Translations under genes and position numbers: made by a program
The notes under the pieces: model-generated
Databases searched by the model: none
Seen by the model: only the letters and a program-made list of their open reading frames with translations
What the model was told of the DNA's origin: nothing
Part shown: positions 46,524-56,301 of the stretch, piece by piece
How positions within the stretch are numbered: position 1 is the stretch's first letter
Layout: each line of letters begins with the position of its first letter
Assembly: GCA_902462155.1 (NCBI GenBank)
Contig: CABQAQ010000003.1
Location: 155,475-219,474, forward strand
DNA length: 64,000 nt
Direction of reading: 5' to 3'
From: an uncultured bacterium
GTDB taxonomy: Bacteria; Cyanobacteriota; Vampirovibrionia; Gastranaerophilales; Gastranaerophilaceae

Positions 46524-47537
46524 ATGGCTAAGATAAGAAAATTAAGTATTTTAGATAGACCAAAAATAAAAGAAATGATTTCTTTTTTAACGCTAGATGT
46601 ATCTTCGCATTATTCTAGAATTTTTGTACCATTTCCTATAGATATAGCACATTCATTATTGCCATTAAAATACAAATGGTTACCTGAATCATATGTAGGT
46701 GTAAATGGGAGTAAGCTAAATGCTTTAGTGTCTGTTTTACCTTGTAGAGGAAATAAGTTTAAATTAAAGATAATAAAATTTTTCTTAAACGAAAATAGTT
46801 ATGAAACAGGAGCCCAATTGATTGAATATATATTTTCGCATTATGGAGCATTGGGTGTGAATACTTTTTTTTCAAGCATAGATTATAAACACGAAGAATT
46901 GTTAGATTTATTAATAAAAAATTGTGGTTTTAGATTATGTTCAAGTGAACAAATATGGAAAATAAATCAGGCTCCTGTATTTAATAATATAATAGGAGAT
47001 GAGTATAATATTAGGGAATTTGTTAATAAGGATGCTGATATTATAAGTGATATAAATAATGATAATATTTATCCATATTACAGATACTCAATAGCAAGTA
47101 ACGGATCAGAATATAAGACGTATGATTTATTTGGATTATGTAAAAATGTAAATCAAAAATTTGTAATAGAGAATAAGAAAACTAAAAAAATATGCGGATA
47201 TTTTAATATAGAGAGTGAAAATGGTATAGATTATATATTTGATATAATAGTTGTTCAATATATAGAAGATTTGTTTAATGATATAGTAAATTGTATAATT
47301 AACCAGATAAAGAGGAAAAAGAGTCACTTTAATTTATATTTTGTAAATAAAAAGTATAAGACAACCGGGGTTAAATATGAGAACTTTTTAAGGCTAAATA
47401 ATAGTGAATTAAAAAGCGAGCAAGCATTTTTAGTAAAAGATTTTTATAAGCCAATAAAAGATACAAATAAATTAATAAGGTCAGCGGTACTTTTTAGTGA
47501 TATAAGTGGTAAAGTAGCTTTTAAGATTAAGAAATAG
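46524..47537 (+). CDS. GNAT-like protein
   Basis: The protein has 337 residues. The first half resembles an N-acetyltransferase fold: an opening strand AKIRKLSILDRPKIKEMISF, then LIEYIFSHYGALGVNTFFSSID where the acetyl-CoA region would be, and LLIKNCGFRLCSSEQIW as the closing alpha/beta piece. The classic R/QxxGxG/A loop is not evident. The second half may be another degenerate copy. It follows the ABC ATPase by 54 bases. The substrate is unknown. Confidence 0.45.
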   Translation: MAKIRKLSILDRPKIKEMISFLTLDVSSHYSRIFVPFPIDIAHSLLPLKYKWLPESYVGVNGSKLNALVSVLPCRGNKFKLKIIKFFLNENSYETGAQLIEYIFSHYGALGVNTFFSSIDYKHEELLDLLIKNCGFRLCSSEQIWKINQAPVFNNIIGDEYNIREFVNKDADIISDINNDNIYPYYRYSIASNGSEYKTYDLFGLCKNVNQKFVIENKKTKKICGYFNIESENGIDYIFDIIVVQYIEDLFNDIVNCIINQIKRKKSHFNLYFVNKKYKTTGVKYENFLRLNNSELKSEQAFLVKDFYKPIKDTNKLIRSAVLFSDISGKVAFKIKK

Positions 47538-47619
47538 TTTTTTATGAATAATTATTAAGTAAATATCCTCTGAATAGAGTATTTTTAGGATATATTAAGA
47601 AATATTAAGAAAGTGGATT

Positions 47620-47662
47620 CATGTCAAAAGGCATGCTGTACATGGGTTTTGCATGTTTTAAA
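47620..47662 (+). other. Cluster of CATG-centred inverted repeats
   Basis: Four CATG motifs lie within 36 bases. CATGT (47620-47624) can pair with ACATG (47640-47644), or GCATGC (47631-47636) can pair with GCATG (47651-47655), which is followed by TTTTAAAA. The two pairings exclude each other. It could terminate the upstream gene or be a leader element. Confidence 0.3.
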
Positions 47663-47684
47663 AAAAATCATCTATTTGATTATG

Positions 47685-47712
47685 TTGTATTAGCTAGATT
47701 CCTTGATATAAT
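47685..47712 (+). promoter_or_regulatory. Promoter for yggS-sepF
   Basis: TTGTAT and a perfect TATAAT are spaced 16 bases apart, ending 60 bases before the yggS ATG. A GGGAGG ribosome binding site lies before that start. Confidence 0.55.
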
Positions 47713-47772
47713 GAACTAGTTGACGAGGTAAATTATCATCTAATAAAAATAACCGGGAGGTCAAATATAAAA

Positions 47773-48432
47773 ATGGGAAAAGTTGAAGATAATTTAGCTC
47801 AAATACGAAAAGACATTGTACCTTATAGTCCAAGAATAATAGCAGTAACAAAGTATTTTGATGAATCAAAGCTTATAGAAGCGTATAATGCAGGTTTAAG
47901 AGATTTTGCAGAAAATAAAGTTAATGATGCTATAGCGAAGATATCAAAATTGCCTGAAGAAATTAAGCAAAAATCTGTATTTCATTTAATAGGTCATTTA
48001 CAATCAAATAAAGTGAAAAAAGCAGTAGGAAATTTTGATTATATTCATTCGGTGGATACTTTAAAACTGGCTAAATTGATAGATGAACAAGCCTTAAAAC
48101 TTGAAATTAAACAAAAAATATTACTGCAAGTTAATAACTCAGGTGAAATTACAAAAAGCGGATTTACAATAGAAGAATTAAAAGAAAGTTTCTTAGAGAT
48201 AATATCTTTAAAAAATATAAAAGTAGAAGGTTTGATGACAATTACTCCATTAGGAGAAACGGAAGAAAATTTAGAAAGATTATTCAATGAGATATATCAA
48301 TTAAAACTAAATCTTGAAAGAGAATATAAACTGACTCTAAAAGAACTTTCAATGGGAATGAGTCAAGATTATAAAATAGCAATAAGGTATAATTCTACAA
48401 TGATACGTATAGGAAGAAAATTATTTACATAA
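47773..48432 (+). CDS. yggS: YggS-family PLP homeostasis protein
   Basis: This 219-residue member of the alanine-racemase-like barrel family binds pyridoxal phosphate through the Lys in IIAVTKYF. GHLQSNKVK, HSVDT and the late SMGMSQDYKIAI, which holds the phosphate, are all conserved. It keeps the PLP pool and amino-acid balance in order. Its place directly ahead of sepF is the classical yggS-sepF order of Firmicutes and Cyanobacteria division clusters. Confidence 0.94.
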   Translation: MGKVEDNLAQIRKDIVPYSPRIIAVTKYFDESKLIEAYNAGLRDFAENKVNDAIAKISKLPEEIKQKSVFHLIGHLQSNKVKKAVGNFDYIHSVDTLKLAKLIDEQALKLEIKQKILLQVNNSGEITKSGFTIEELKESFLEIISLKNIKVEGLMTITPLGETEENLERLFNEIYQLKLNLEREYKLTLKELSMGMSQDYKIAIRYNSTMIRIGRKLFT

Positions 48433-48457
48433 AGAAGAAGCAAAAAAGGAGGCGAAC

Positions 48458-48955
48458 GTGGCAGGAGTATCTGATAAAATAAAATCTTTAGTAGGTTTTT
48501 TAACAGCTGGATTTGAAGGAAGAAATGACGATATATTTGATGAATTGGAAAACGAAGTCGCAGAATATCCGGTATCAGGAAATTATGCTTTAGAACCAAG
48601 ATATCAAACAAATCCGGTGAGAAAAGAACAACAAGAATCTAAAGTTTTGAATCACCCTGCAATGACAAAAGGTTATGAAGTGTTAGTAAGCGAACCAAGA
48701 TCATACGAAGATGCTGCAAATATAGTGAAGCATTTGAAAGATAAGAAAACAGTTGTATTGAACTTGCATTTATTAGATAAAGAACAATCAATAAGAATCG
48801 TGGATTTTTTATGTGGAGCTACACACGCTTTAGCTGGTAATCAACAAAAAATAGGAGATACTGTTTTTATATTTACTCCTAATACAGTGTCATTATCGTC
48901 TGATTCTCAAAGAACAAGAATTATTCGTGATGCTTTATGGAACCAACCACAGTAA
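48458..48955 (+). CDS. sepF: Cell division protein SepF
   Basis: SepF anchors and bundles FtsZ at the membrane. The 165-residue protein has the N-terminal amphipathic helix (VSDKIKSLVGFLTAGF), a variable linker, and a C-terminal core with YEVLVSEPRSYEDAANIVKH, VVLNLHLLD and RIVDFLCGA. It starts with GTG at 48458, seven bases after a strong GGAGG. It supports an origin outside Proteobacteria. ftsZ is not in this window. Confidence 0.93.
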   Translation: MAGVSDKIKSLVGFLTAGFEGRNDDIFDELENEVAEYPVSGNYALEPRYQTNPVRKEQQESKVLNHPAMTKGYEVLVSEPRSYEDAANIVKHLKDKKTVVLNLHLLDKEQSIRIVDFLCGATHALAGNQQKIGDTVFIFTPNTVSLSSDSQRTRIIRDALWNQPQ

Positions 48956-49031
48956 TTCTATTAATATAATTTTTCATATAATAATTAGTAAGAATATAAA
49001 TAAGAAAATAATAGGAGTTGAAGATATTTAA

Positions 49032-50303
49032 ATGACAACACAGATATTAGAAGCTAAAAAAGGCAAGATTACACCTGAAATGGAATACATAGCACAAAAA
49101 GAAGGTGTAGAGATTAATGAATTAAGAGAAAATATAGCAAATGGAAGTGTTGTAATTCTTAAAAACAATAGGCGAAATAATGTTATTCCGACAGCTGTTG
49201 GGAATTCTGTGAGTGTAAAAATAAATGCAAATATAGGTACATCATTAGAAAAAAGTAGTATTTCAGAGGAACTGGATAAAGTAAAAATCATAGAAGCCAC
49301 AGGAGCCGATGTGCTTATGGACTTATCTACGGGTAATGATATAGATGATACAAGAAAACAGATAATAGCAGCAACTTTTTTGCCTATAGGTACTGTTCCT
49401 ATATATCAAGCTGGAAAAGAAGCTTTAGATGAATTTAAAGATATATCGAAATTAAGTAAAGATAAATTATTTTCAGATATCGAAAAACAATGTCGTGATG
49501 GAATAGATTTTATAACTGTTCATTGTGGAGTAACAAAATTTGTAATAGATCAATTAGAAAAACAAGGGAGAGTTACTGATATAGTAAGTCGAGGCGGATC
49601 AATGCTAGGTTGTTGGATAAAAGCAACAGGGTTAGAGAATCCGTTATATGAGTATTATGACGAGTTATTAGAAATAGCAAGGGAATATGATTGTACGTTA
49701 TCTTTAGGCGATGGATTAAGACCTGGTTGCGGAGCAGATGCCGGAGATAGAGCACAGGTAGCAGAAACTATTGTTTTAGGTGAACTTGTAAAACGAGCAA
49801 GAGATTATGGAGTCCAGACAATGGTGGAAGGTCCTGGACATGTTCCGTTAAACAAAATACCTTCTATGATAGAAACTATAAAAGTATTAACTGATAATGC
49901 ACCATTATATGTTCTAGGACCATTAGTAACAGACATAGCTCCGGGATATGATCATATAACATCTGCTATAGGTGGAACTTTAGCAGCATTACATGGCGCA
50001 GACTTCTTATGTTATGTGACACCGGCAGAACATTTAGGTTTGCCGGATGTTAAACAGGTAAGAGAAGGTATTATTGCATCGAAAATAGCAGCACACGCAG
50101 CTGACGTTGCTAGAGGTAATAAACAAGCTATTGAAAAAGATAGATTAATGTCAATAGCCAGAAAAAATCTGGATTGGACTGAACAAGCTAAATATGCTAT
50201 AGATAAATGCACAATAGAAAAGGTAAAAGATGGTAAACCTTGTACTATGTGTGGGCAATACTGTTCGATGAAAATTTTTAAGGAATATTTTCAAGTTAAA
50301 TAA
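49032..50303 (+). CDS. thiC: Phosphomethylpyrimidine synthase
   Basis: ThiC converts aminoimidazole ribotide into the pyrimidine of thiamine by a radical-SAM reaction. The unusual C-terminal cluster motif CTMCGQYC is intact, as are the substrate loops SRGGSMLGCW and GDGLRPGC. At 423 residues it is the short bacterial form. The 76-base upstream gap holds only an AGGAG site; I see no thi-box structure there, so control differs from the common riboswitch model. Confidence 0.95.
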   Translation: MTTQILEAKKGKITPEMEYIAQKEGVEINELRENIANGSVVILKNNRRNNVIPTAVGNSVSVKINANIGTSLEKSSISEELDKVKIIEATGADVLMDLSTGNDIDDTRKQIIAATFLPIGTVPIYQAGKEALDEFKDISKLSKDKLFSDIEKQCRDGIDFITVHCGVTKFVIDQLEKQGRVTDIVSRGGSMLGCWIKATGLENPLYEYYDELLEIAREYDCTLSLGDGLRPGCGADAGDRAQVAETIVLGELVKRARDYGVQTMVEGPGHVPLNKIPSMIETIKVLTDNAPLYVLGPLVTDIAPGYDHITSAIGGTLAALHGADFLCYVTPAEHLGLPDVKQVREGIIASKIAAHAADVARGNKQAIEKDRLMSIARKNLDWTEQAKYAIDKCTIEKVKDGKPCTMCGQYCSMKIFKEYFQVK

Positions 50304-50365
50304 TATTTAGATTTTATTAGAGATATTAAAAAGATTTATATAGTTTGCTTCTATTAATAAAAAAA

Positions 50366-50395
50366 GACCGATAAAAATTTTTAAAAGTATCGGTC
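50366..50395 (+). terminator. Terminator of thiC
   Basis: GACCGATA pairs with TATCGGTC across a 14-base AT loop, with A run before and T-rich sequence after. Confidence 0.7.
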
Positions 50396-50419
50396 ATTTC
50401 TTTATTTAGATTTATAGCA

Positions 50420-50456
50420 AAAAACTTTTAGACTTATAAAAGATCTAAAAGTTTTT
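50420..50456. terminator. Terminator of gpmI
   Basis: AAAAACTTTTAGA pairs perfectly with TCTAAAAGTTTTT across 11 bases, 32 bases past the gpmI stop; T runs on both strands make it bidirectional. Confidence 0.75.
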
Positions 50457-50487
50457 CAATTAAATTATAAATATTCTGAAATATTAA

Positions 50488-52017
50488 TTAATGTTGAATA
50501 AGAGATTTACCAGTCATCTCAGACGGTTGAGGGATATTTAATAATTCAAGAATAGTAGGAGCAACATCGCATAAAGCTCCATCTGTTGCTAATTTTATTT
50601 TATCTCCATTTTTTATTATGAAAAATGGTACCTTATTTGTTGTATGAGCAGTTTGTACTGCGTGTGTAATTGGGTTTTCCATACATTCAGCATTACCGTG
50701 ATCAGCGGTTAAAATCATAGTAACATTTTTATCAAGACACTTATCTATAATTTTACCAACACAAGTATCTACAGTTTCGCAAGCTTTTACAACTGCATCA
50801 AAGTTACCGGTATGACCAACCATATCAGGGTTTGCAAAATTTACAAGGATAAATTTATAATCTTTATTTGATATAGCTTTTAGTACATTTTCGCATACTT
50901 CATTTGCACTCATTTCCGGTTGTAGGTCGTATGTTGGAACTTTTGGAGAAGCAACAAGTACTCTATTTTCTAATTTTCCTTCTTTTTCTACACCGCCATT
51001 AAAAAAGAATGTTATATGTGCATATTTTTCTGTTTCTGCTGTTCTGAATTGTTCGATTTTATTATCTTCTAATACATCTGTTAAAATATTACTTAACACT
51101 TGAGGTTTAAACGCTATAGGCAAAGTAAATGTTTCATCATATTGTGTTAAGCAAACATAATATAGATTATCACGTATTTCTAGTCTATCAAACCCTGTGA
51201 AGTTTTCAAAAGTAATAGCTTTTGTAATTTCACGAGCTCTATCAGGTCTAAAGTTAAAAAAGATTATAGAATCATTATTATTAATTCTAGACTCTGCATT
51301 TAAAGTAGAATAAGGTTTTACAAATTCATCAAAATCACCTTTTTCATAAGATAATTTAAGAGCCTCAATAGAATTTTTAGCTTTTTGGCAATCACCTGAA
51401 ACTAGACAATTATAAGCTTTTTGGACACGATCCCATCTGTTATCACGATCCATCGCCCAATATCTTCCGATAATTGTAGCTATTTGTGGTAAATCGTATT
51501 TTTTTAGTAAATTTTCTATTTCTTGAAGGTATTTCTCTGCACTTTGAGGTGGAGTATCTCTTCCATCTAAAAAGGCATGCACATAAATCTTTTTCAATCC
51601 GTTTTTTACTCCAAGATTGATAAGAGCTTTAAGATGTTCTATTGAACTATGTACTCCACCATCAGATAAAAGCCCCATTAAATGTAATGATGAGTTGTTA
51701 TTTTTTACGTGATTAATAGCATTTAAAAATTCGCTATTAGTATAAAAGCTTCCATCTTTAATAGCATTATTAATTCTAGAAAGTTCTTGATAAACTATTC
51801 TACCTGCTCCTAGATTAAGATGTCCGACTTCAGAGTTACCCATTTGACCTTTTGGTAATCCTACATATTCTCCATCAGCGTGGATTTCAGTATAGCTTTG
51901 GGTCGTTTTAATCTTATCAATATTTGGAGTATTAGCTGTTAATGTAGCATCTTTTGGAGAATCTGTGTTAATTCCCCATCCATCCATAATACATAGTAAA
52001 ACTCGATTTGTTGTCAT
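50488..52017 (-). CDS. gpmI: 2,3-bisphosphoglycerate-independent phosphoglycerate mutase
   Basis: This Mn-dependent glycolytic mutase has 509 residues. It opens with LCIMDGWGIN (metal Asp), and has the phosphoserine in MGNSEVGH, the HAFLDGRDTPP segment, the ADHGNAE metal site and a late MTGKS. The architecture (phosphatase domain with an inserted transferase domain) is complete. It converges with thiC and seems monocistronic. Confidence 0.96.
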   Translation of the reverse strand: MTTNRVLLCIMDGWGINTDSPKDATLTANTPNIDKIKTTQSYTEIHADGEYVGLPKGQMGNSEVGHLNLGAGRIVYQELSRINNAIKDGSFYTNSEFLNAINHVKNNNSSLHLMGLLSDGGVHSSIEHLKALINLGVKNGLKKIYVHAFLDGRDTPPQSAEKYLQEIENLLKKYDLPQIATIIGRYWAMDRDNRWDRVQKAYNCLVSGDCQKAKNSIEALKLSYEKGDFDEFVKPYSTLNAESRINNNDSIIFFNFRPDRAREITKAITFENFTGFDRLEIRDNLYYVCLTQYDETFTLPIAFKPQVLSNILTDVLEDNKIEQFRTAETEKYAHITFFFNGGVEKEGKLENRVLVASPKVPTYDLQPEMSANEVCENVLKAISNKDYKFILVNFANPDMVGHTGNFDAVVKACETVDTCVGKIIDKCLDKNVTMILTADHGNAECMENPITHAVQTAHTTNKVPFFIIKNGDKIKLATDGALCDVAPTILELLNIPQPSEMTGKSLIQH

Positions 52018-52214
52018 AGTATCCTCTCTCTTTCTTGACTAAGGTAATACATATTCTCATTATTACATGGTGAATCTTTGCTGTACATAATTTAAAAATT
52101 TTAATTATATAATTATTAATAAAAATTAATAATTATATAAAATTAAGCAATTGTATTATAAATAAATACTTTATATATATGTAAAGTTTAGAAGTGTTTG
52201 GAGAGCTTAATATT

Positions 52215-52460
52215 ATGACATTTGCAATGACAGAAAAATTAAGGCAAGAGCTTAAAAATGAAATTAATTTTGACCTTATTGATCAAAAAGATTTAAGAAT
52301 GAGATTTAGAAATTCTCAAGATCCGATTTATAGCGTTTTTAACTTAATAGATCAACAACCTTTATCTGTATTAATCATTGAAGTAGCTAAAGATTTTATT
52401 TTTGATATTAAAACCGCTATTTTATCTAATACTCAAAAGCTTATTAATCATTTCTCTTAA
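52215..52460 (+). CDS. Hypothetical protein, 81 aa
   Basis: A small helical/strand protein without recognised motif. A GTG 21 bases upstream keeps the frame open, but GGAGAG lies nine bases before the ATG at 52215, so I start there. Its last 17 bases overlap the end of nth on the opposite strand. Confidence 0.5.
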   Translation: MTFAMTEKLRQELKNEINFDLIDQKDLRMRFRNSQDPIYSVFNLIDQQPLSVLIIEVAKDFIFDIKTAILSNTQKLINHFS

Positions 52461-53079
52461 ATTTACAATAATCTATAATAGGACAATTATTACAATCAGG
52501 TTTTATTGGTTTGCATATATTCTGACCAAAAGTTACTAAAATAGTATTTATATCTAACCAGTATTTTTTTGGTAAATTTTTTCGAAGATAAAATTCGGTT
52601 TCTTCTGGAGTTTTTGTTTTTAATAATCCTATTCTATTAAAAATTCTATGTACATGCACATCTACACATATTGCCGGTATCTGGTAACCTTTTGCCAATG
52701 TTAAATTTGCTGTCTTCCTTCCAACTCCATTAAATTTTATTAACTCTTCTATACTATCAGGAACTATACTATTATATTTTTCTACAAGAATTTTTGATAA
52801 TTCTATAATTTGCTTTGCTTTATTCTTATAAAAACCTACAGGATAGATAGCTTTTGATAATGTGTCAATATCTAGCTTTGAAAATTCTAAAGGTGTTGTT
52901 CCAAGTTCAAGCATTCTTAATGTAGCTTGGTATGTTGTTTTATCATTTGTTCTTAAACTTAAAATACAAGCTATTAGTACAATATACGGGTCTTTTATAT
53001 TCTCCATATATTTTACAAAGTCGCTTTGATTTAAATTCGCATCTTTTATTCTTTTTATTATATTATCAATATTTTTCAT
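52444..53079 (-). CDS. nth: Endonuclease III
   Basis: This DNA glycosylase/AP-lyase removes oxidised pyrimidines. The helix-hairpin-helix FNGVGRKTAN contains the catalytic Lys122, Asp140 follows in VDVHVHR, and the [4Fe-4S] ligands Cys189, 196, 199 and 205 have the canonical 6-2-5 spacing. It has 211 residues, typical. LSLRTND replaces the LSAQTTD of the Escherichia coli enzyme, as in several anaerobe homologues. Confidence 0.95.
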   Translation of the reverse strand: MKNIDNIIKRIKDANLNQSDFVKYMENIKDPYIVLIACILSLRTNDKTTYQATLRMLELGTTPLEFSKLDIDTLSKAIYPVGFYKNKAKQIIELSKILVEKYNSIVPDSIEELIKFNGVGRKTANLTLAKGYQIPAICVDVHVHRIFNRIGLLKTKTPEETEFYLRKNLPKKYWLDINTILVTFGQNICKPIKPDCNNCPIIDYCKFKRND

Positions 53080-53097
53080 GACAATTATATTATATTA

Positions 53098-53131
53098 AAA
53101 AAATCAAATTTTTAACTAAATTTGATTTTTT
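53098..53131 (-). terminator. Terminator of the prepilin-like operon
   Basis: A perfect 14-bp stem (AAAAAATCAAATTT against AAATTTGATTTTTT) with a six-base loop lies 22 bases beyond the stop at 53153. Confidence 0.75.
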
Positions 53132-53152
53132 GTTTTTCAGATCTCTTTTTAT

Positions 53153-54787
53153 TTAAATTGTATATTTTATTACACTTTTTCTTTTTGTTAAGCTTGGTTT
53201 AATTGGAATTATGCTACATCCCATTGCGTTGTCACAAGCTTGGGCTGGAGCAAATGTTGTTGTACCATTATTATTGCAATTACAATATTTTGAAACAGGA
53301 CCTCCTGTCATTTCTTTTGCTTGACAGTATGTTAGTGCATAAGTATTTAATTTCTCTTTAGTATTTGTTTCTGCATTATGTTTATAAACATTAAACTTTA
53401 ATGGACTATTTATATTATTTGCTAAATAACCTATTGGAATGAATTCATAATTAAAGTATTCAAATGAAAATATAGCTTTTTCAGCTTTTTTTTCTAAAGA
53501 ATCGTCTATGCCAACTGTTATAAAGTGGTTAGTATATTTAATAGGGTTGACTTCTGCACTGTCTTGTATTATTTCACTTCTTGGAGCTTCATAATTTGCT
53601 GCTTTTTCTTGTTTTTCAAAATAGCCACTCCATTTATTAAGATATTGTTCATTTGCTAATGAAAACATATGTGTAGATGAAAGAAAATTAGTAGAACCAC
53701 TAGAGAAAGGTTTGTTGTCTTCATATGAAACGATGCAACTACCTAATGCAAGATAATAACTAATTGTTGATGCTTTACCATATGTATCTCTAATAAGTTT
53801 TTGAATCATTAGATTATCTAAACGTGCTTTACAAGTTGAACACGTAGAATTTTCAGTCAAATCAAACTCCTTTGGAAAATAGGGAATATTTTTACAATCC
53901 GATGGATAAGATAAACCGTTATTTTTTATTGTAGTCTTAAATTCGTTTATAAGAGCCTTTCTTCCTATTCCTAGATATGTTTTCTTTTTAGAGGAGTCAT
54001 AGGTCGTGGAGTTATAAAAAGGATCACCTTCGCTTTCACCTTTGATTAAAAGATATTTACATGCATCTTCTTTATAATTCCATATGGTGTAATACTGAGC
54101 CCAGTCTACAGAGTAAAAACTATTAGAAAAATTTTTAAAAACCATCATATTGGCCATATTCTCTGGACTATAAAATTTTATTCCACTATTCTCGCTAGGA
54201 TTAGGACAATGTTCATTATAATTATGTACAATCTGATAAACTTTTGTCTTAGAGGTTGTTCCGGCTGAAATAAGTGTTTCTATTCCATTTGCAGTTGTAA
54301 ATGACTTATTTGCTGAATTTTGAAAATTACTAGTTAAGGCATTTAATACTTGAGAAATATCAAGATTTATATTTTCACTGTCATTAGATAATTTAGAATA
54401 TTCATCAGAACCTGTAACAGTTGCTTCCCACGTTTGCGAACCATTATCACTTATTCTTTCTGTTAAGTCTTTTTGCCAAGTTTCTTTAATATTTTGAATA
54501 ATTAAATTTGTATTTTGATTATTACAAGAAACTTTTCCAATAGTATTAATTTTTCTTTCTAGATAATTACAAAAAGTAGAAGCTTCTAAAGTTTCTAGAT
54601 TGATTGTTTTTGTATCTTTTGCAATAATTTTAGCTACATCGTTTAATTCGTTGTATAAATAATATGTATATAATGGAACTTTATCATTGAAATTTTTTCT
54701 TAATGTGGTGATGAATAAAATTGCGATAACACTTGCAATTATTAATACAAAAATAACTTCAGTAATATTAAAACCTTTTTTTGACAC
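53153..54787 (-). CDS. Prepilin-like protein, 544 aa
   Basis: The N-terminus SKKGFNITEVIFVLIIAS is a class III-type signal: cleavage after Gly4, Phe as new first residue, Glu at +5, then a hydrophobic helix. The remaining 510 residues are an unrecognised extracytoplasmic region with several Cys pairs (CSTC, CNCNN), much larger than major pilins. It would be a minor pilin or pseudopilin exported by a type IV pilus or type II secretion-like machine, with the assembly genes elsewhere. It follows the prepilin-S74 gene by 15 bases. Confidence 0.75.
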   Translation of the reverse strand: MSKKGFNITEVIFVLIIASVIAILFITTLRKNFNDKVPLYTYYLYNELNDVAKIIAKDTKTINLETLEASTFCNYLERKINTIGKVSCNNQNTNLIIQNIKETWQKDLTERISDNGSQTWEATVTGSDEYSKLSNDSENINLDISQVLNALTSNFQNSANKSFTTANGIETLISAGTTSKTKVYQIVHNYNEHCPNPSENSGIKFYSPENMANMMVFKNFSNSFYSVDWAQYYTIWNYKEDACKYLLIKGESEGDPFYNSTTYDSSKKKTYLGIGRKALINEFKTTIKNNGLSYPSDCKNIPYFPKEFDLTENSTCSTCKARLDNLMIQKLIRDTYGKASTISYYLALGSCIVSYEDNKPFSSGSTNFLSSTHMFSLANEQYLNKWSGYFEKQEKAANYEAPRSEIIQDSAEVNPIKYTNHFITVGIDDSLEKKAEKAIFSFEYFNYEFIPIGYLANNINSPLKFNVYKHNAETNTKEKLNTYALTYCQAKEMTGGPVSKYCNCNNNGTTTFAPAQACDNAMGCSIIPIKPSLTKRKSVIKYTI

Positions 54788-54802
54788 GTTATAAGAACTC
54801 CT

Positions 54803-56014
54803 CTAATTTTTAATTTTTAGATGTTTTTCTACTTCTAAAAGTCTTTGGTTTAAATTTTCAAGTTTATTGTTTAAAGCCATATTTTCATTTTTTAATTTCC
54901 GGTTCTCATTTTTTAAGCTGGTTACTTCAATGTCAAGTTGCTTTAAAGCATTTATTGCAATAAATAATATATCATTTATATTGATTGTTAAAAATCCATC
55001 ATCATTTTTACTTACACAATCAGGTAATATTTTTTCTAATTCTTGTGCAATTATGCTTGTATGTAATTTTTTATCTTTTTTATTTTTCCAAGTGAAATCA
55101 TATATATTCATTTTTCTTAATTCATTTAAACCTAAATTAGAGTGCCCTATAATATCTTTTAATCTAAAATCAGAAGAAGAAGCTAATGTTCCATAAATTT
55201 GTCCATTAACAGTTAGATCATGGTTGACAACGACTGGAGTAGTACTTTTAAATGTTGTCGAACCGTTTAATATTACATCACTATCAAAAGTAGCTACAGA
55301 ACAATTTATTTTATCGACGGTTAATGTTCCAGGATTGGTGGTGGTACCAGTTGAAATAGTTAAATTCTTCATTGCTCCGGAAGTAAATTCTAATGTACTG
55401 CCAGATAATTCATTTATACTAGCGGCTGTGGCATAAATCATTCCTTTAATATTTAAAGTATAATTAGTATGATTAACAAATTCATTATGATCATATTGAG
55501 TATACCCAATAAGTAATCGTCCTGGAATAACAACATAAGAGTTAATATAATTAGGATTTGGGCATTGACCATATAATATTGGCATAGCATTATCCGGACT
55601 GGTTACACAAAATTTCTTTGAATCTATAGGAAAGTATTCAGTATTAGGTAAATTTCCTATTAAAATATTACCGGATTGTGAATCACTTAAAAGGTTTGCA
55701 CCTAAAATAAGGTTTGAACCAACGTTAATAAATTTGTTAGAATCTCCATTTTTGAAGGCTATAGTAGGATATTTATTTCCTATTGTAAGCAAAGCTGAAT
55801 CAACAGCAGTATCAGTACCAATGGATACTTTTCCGTCACCTGAAGATGAAAAATAAATATCGGAAGGTTTACTAGAAAGTACTTTCCAATAACACAAGAA
55901 TGGGTCCTTATTCTTTTTAACCGTAACCAAAGGTGTACTAACAGCCATAATGATTGAAACTATTAATAATGCGATAACTACTTCTGCTAAAGAAAAAGCT
56001 TTTAACTTAAACAT
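54803..56014 (-). CDS. Prepilin-like protein with C-terminal peptidase S74 domain
   Basis: The N-terminus KLKAFSLAEVVIALLIVS is a prepilin signal with Ala6 before the cut and Glu at +5. The middle (about 35-275) contains repeated short strands (DSDVILNGSTTF, PVVVNHDLTVNGQI) like phage tail-fibre stalks. From Ser281 the sequence SDFRLKDII begins an intramolecular chaperone (S74) domain, with Ser281/Lys286 matching the self-cleaving dyad. A coiled coil (355-400) ends it. S74 domains trimerise a beta-stalk and then release themselves; joining one to a prepilin signal is unusual. It is first in an operon with the 544-residue prepilin. Confidence 0.8.
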   Translation of the reverse strand: MFKLKAFSLAEVVIALLIVSIIMAVSTPLVTVKKNKDPFLCYWKVLSSKPSDIYFSSSGDGKVSIGTDTAVDSALLTIGNKYPTIAFKNGDSNKFINVGSNLILGANLLSDSQSGNILIGNLPNTEYFPIDSKKFCVTSPDNAMPILYGQCPNPNYINSYVVIPGRLLIGYTQYDHNEFVNHTNYTLNIKGMIYATAASINELSGSTLEFTSGAMKNLTISTGTTTNPGTLTVDKINCSVATFDSDVILNGSTTFKSTTPVVVNHDLTVNGQIYGTLASSSDFRLKDIIGHSNLGLNELRKMNIYDFTWKNKKDKKLHTSIIAQELEKILPDCVSKNDDGFLTININDILFIAINALKQLDIEVTSLKNENRKLKNENMALNNKLENLNQRLLEVEKHLKIKN

Positions 56015-56301
56015 TTTTAATTATAACCTTTTAAATATTAATTCCATTACAAAACTATAATACAATAATAAAAAAATGTTGGCAAATCAACTCATAGAAA
56101 GAAAAGTTACACTGTTTATATTATAAGTTTCGATGTGAATAGTAATTGTCGAATCTAAAAAGTTAGTTTTTTAAAGATAATCTAAATAATAAATATAGTT
56201 AAACTTGATATCATTGAATATTTATATTATATTAAGAGTCTAAACATATTAAAAACCTACTTTGAGCCTCACAACACTATTTTGATGATATAATTAAAAA
56301 A

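Noticed and set aside
48956..49031. A TPP riboswitch ahead of thiC
   Set aside because: The gap is only 76 bases and lacks the CTGAGA-type thi-box core and pairing arms.
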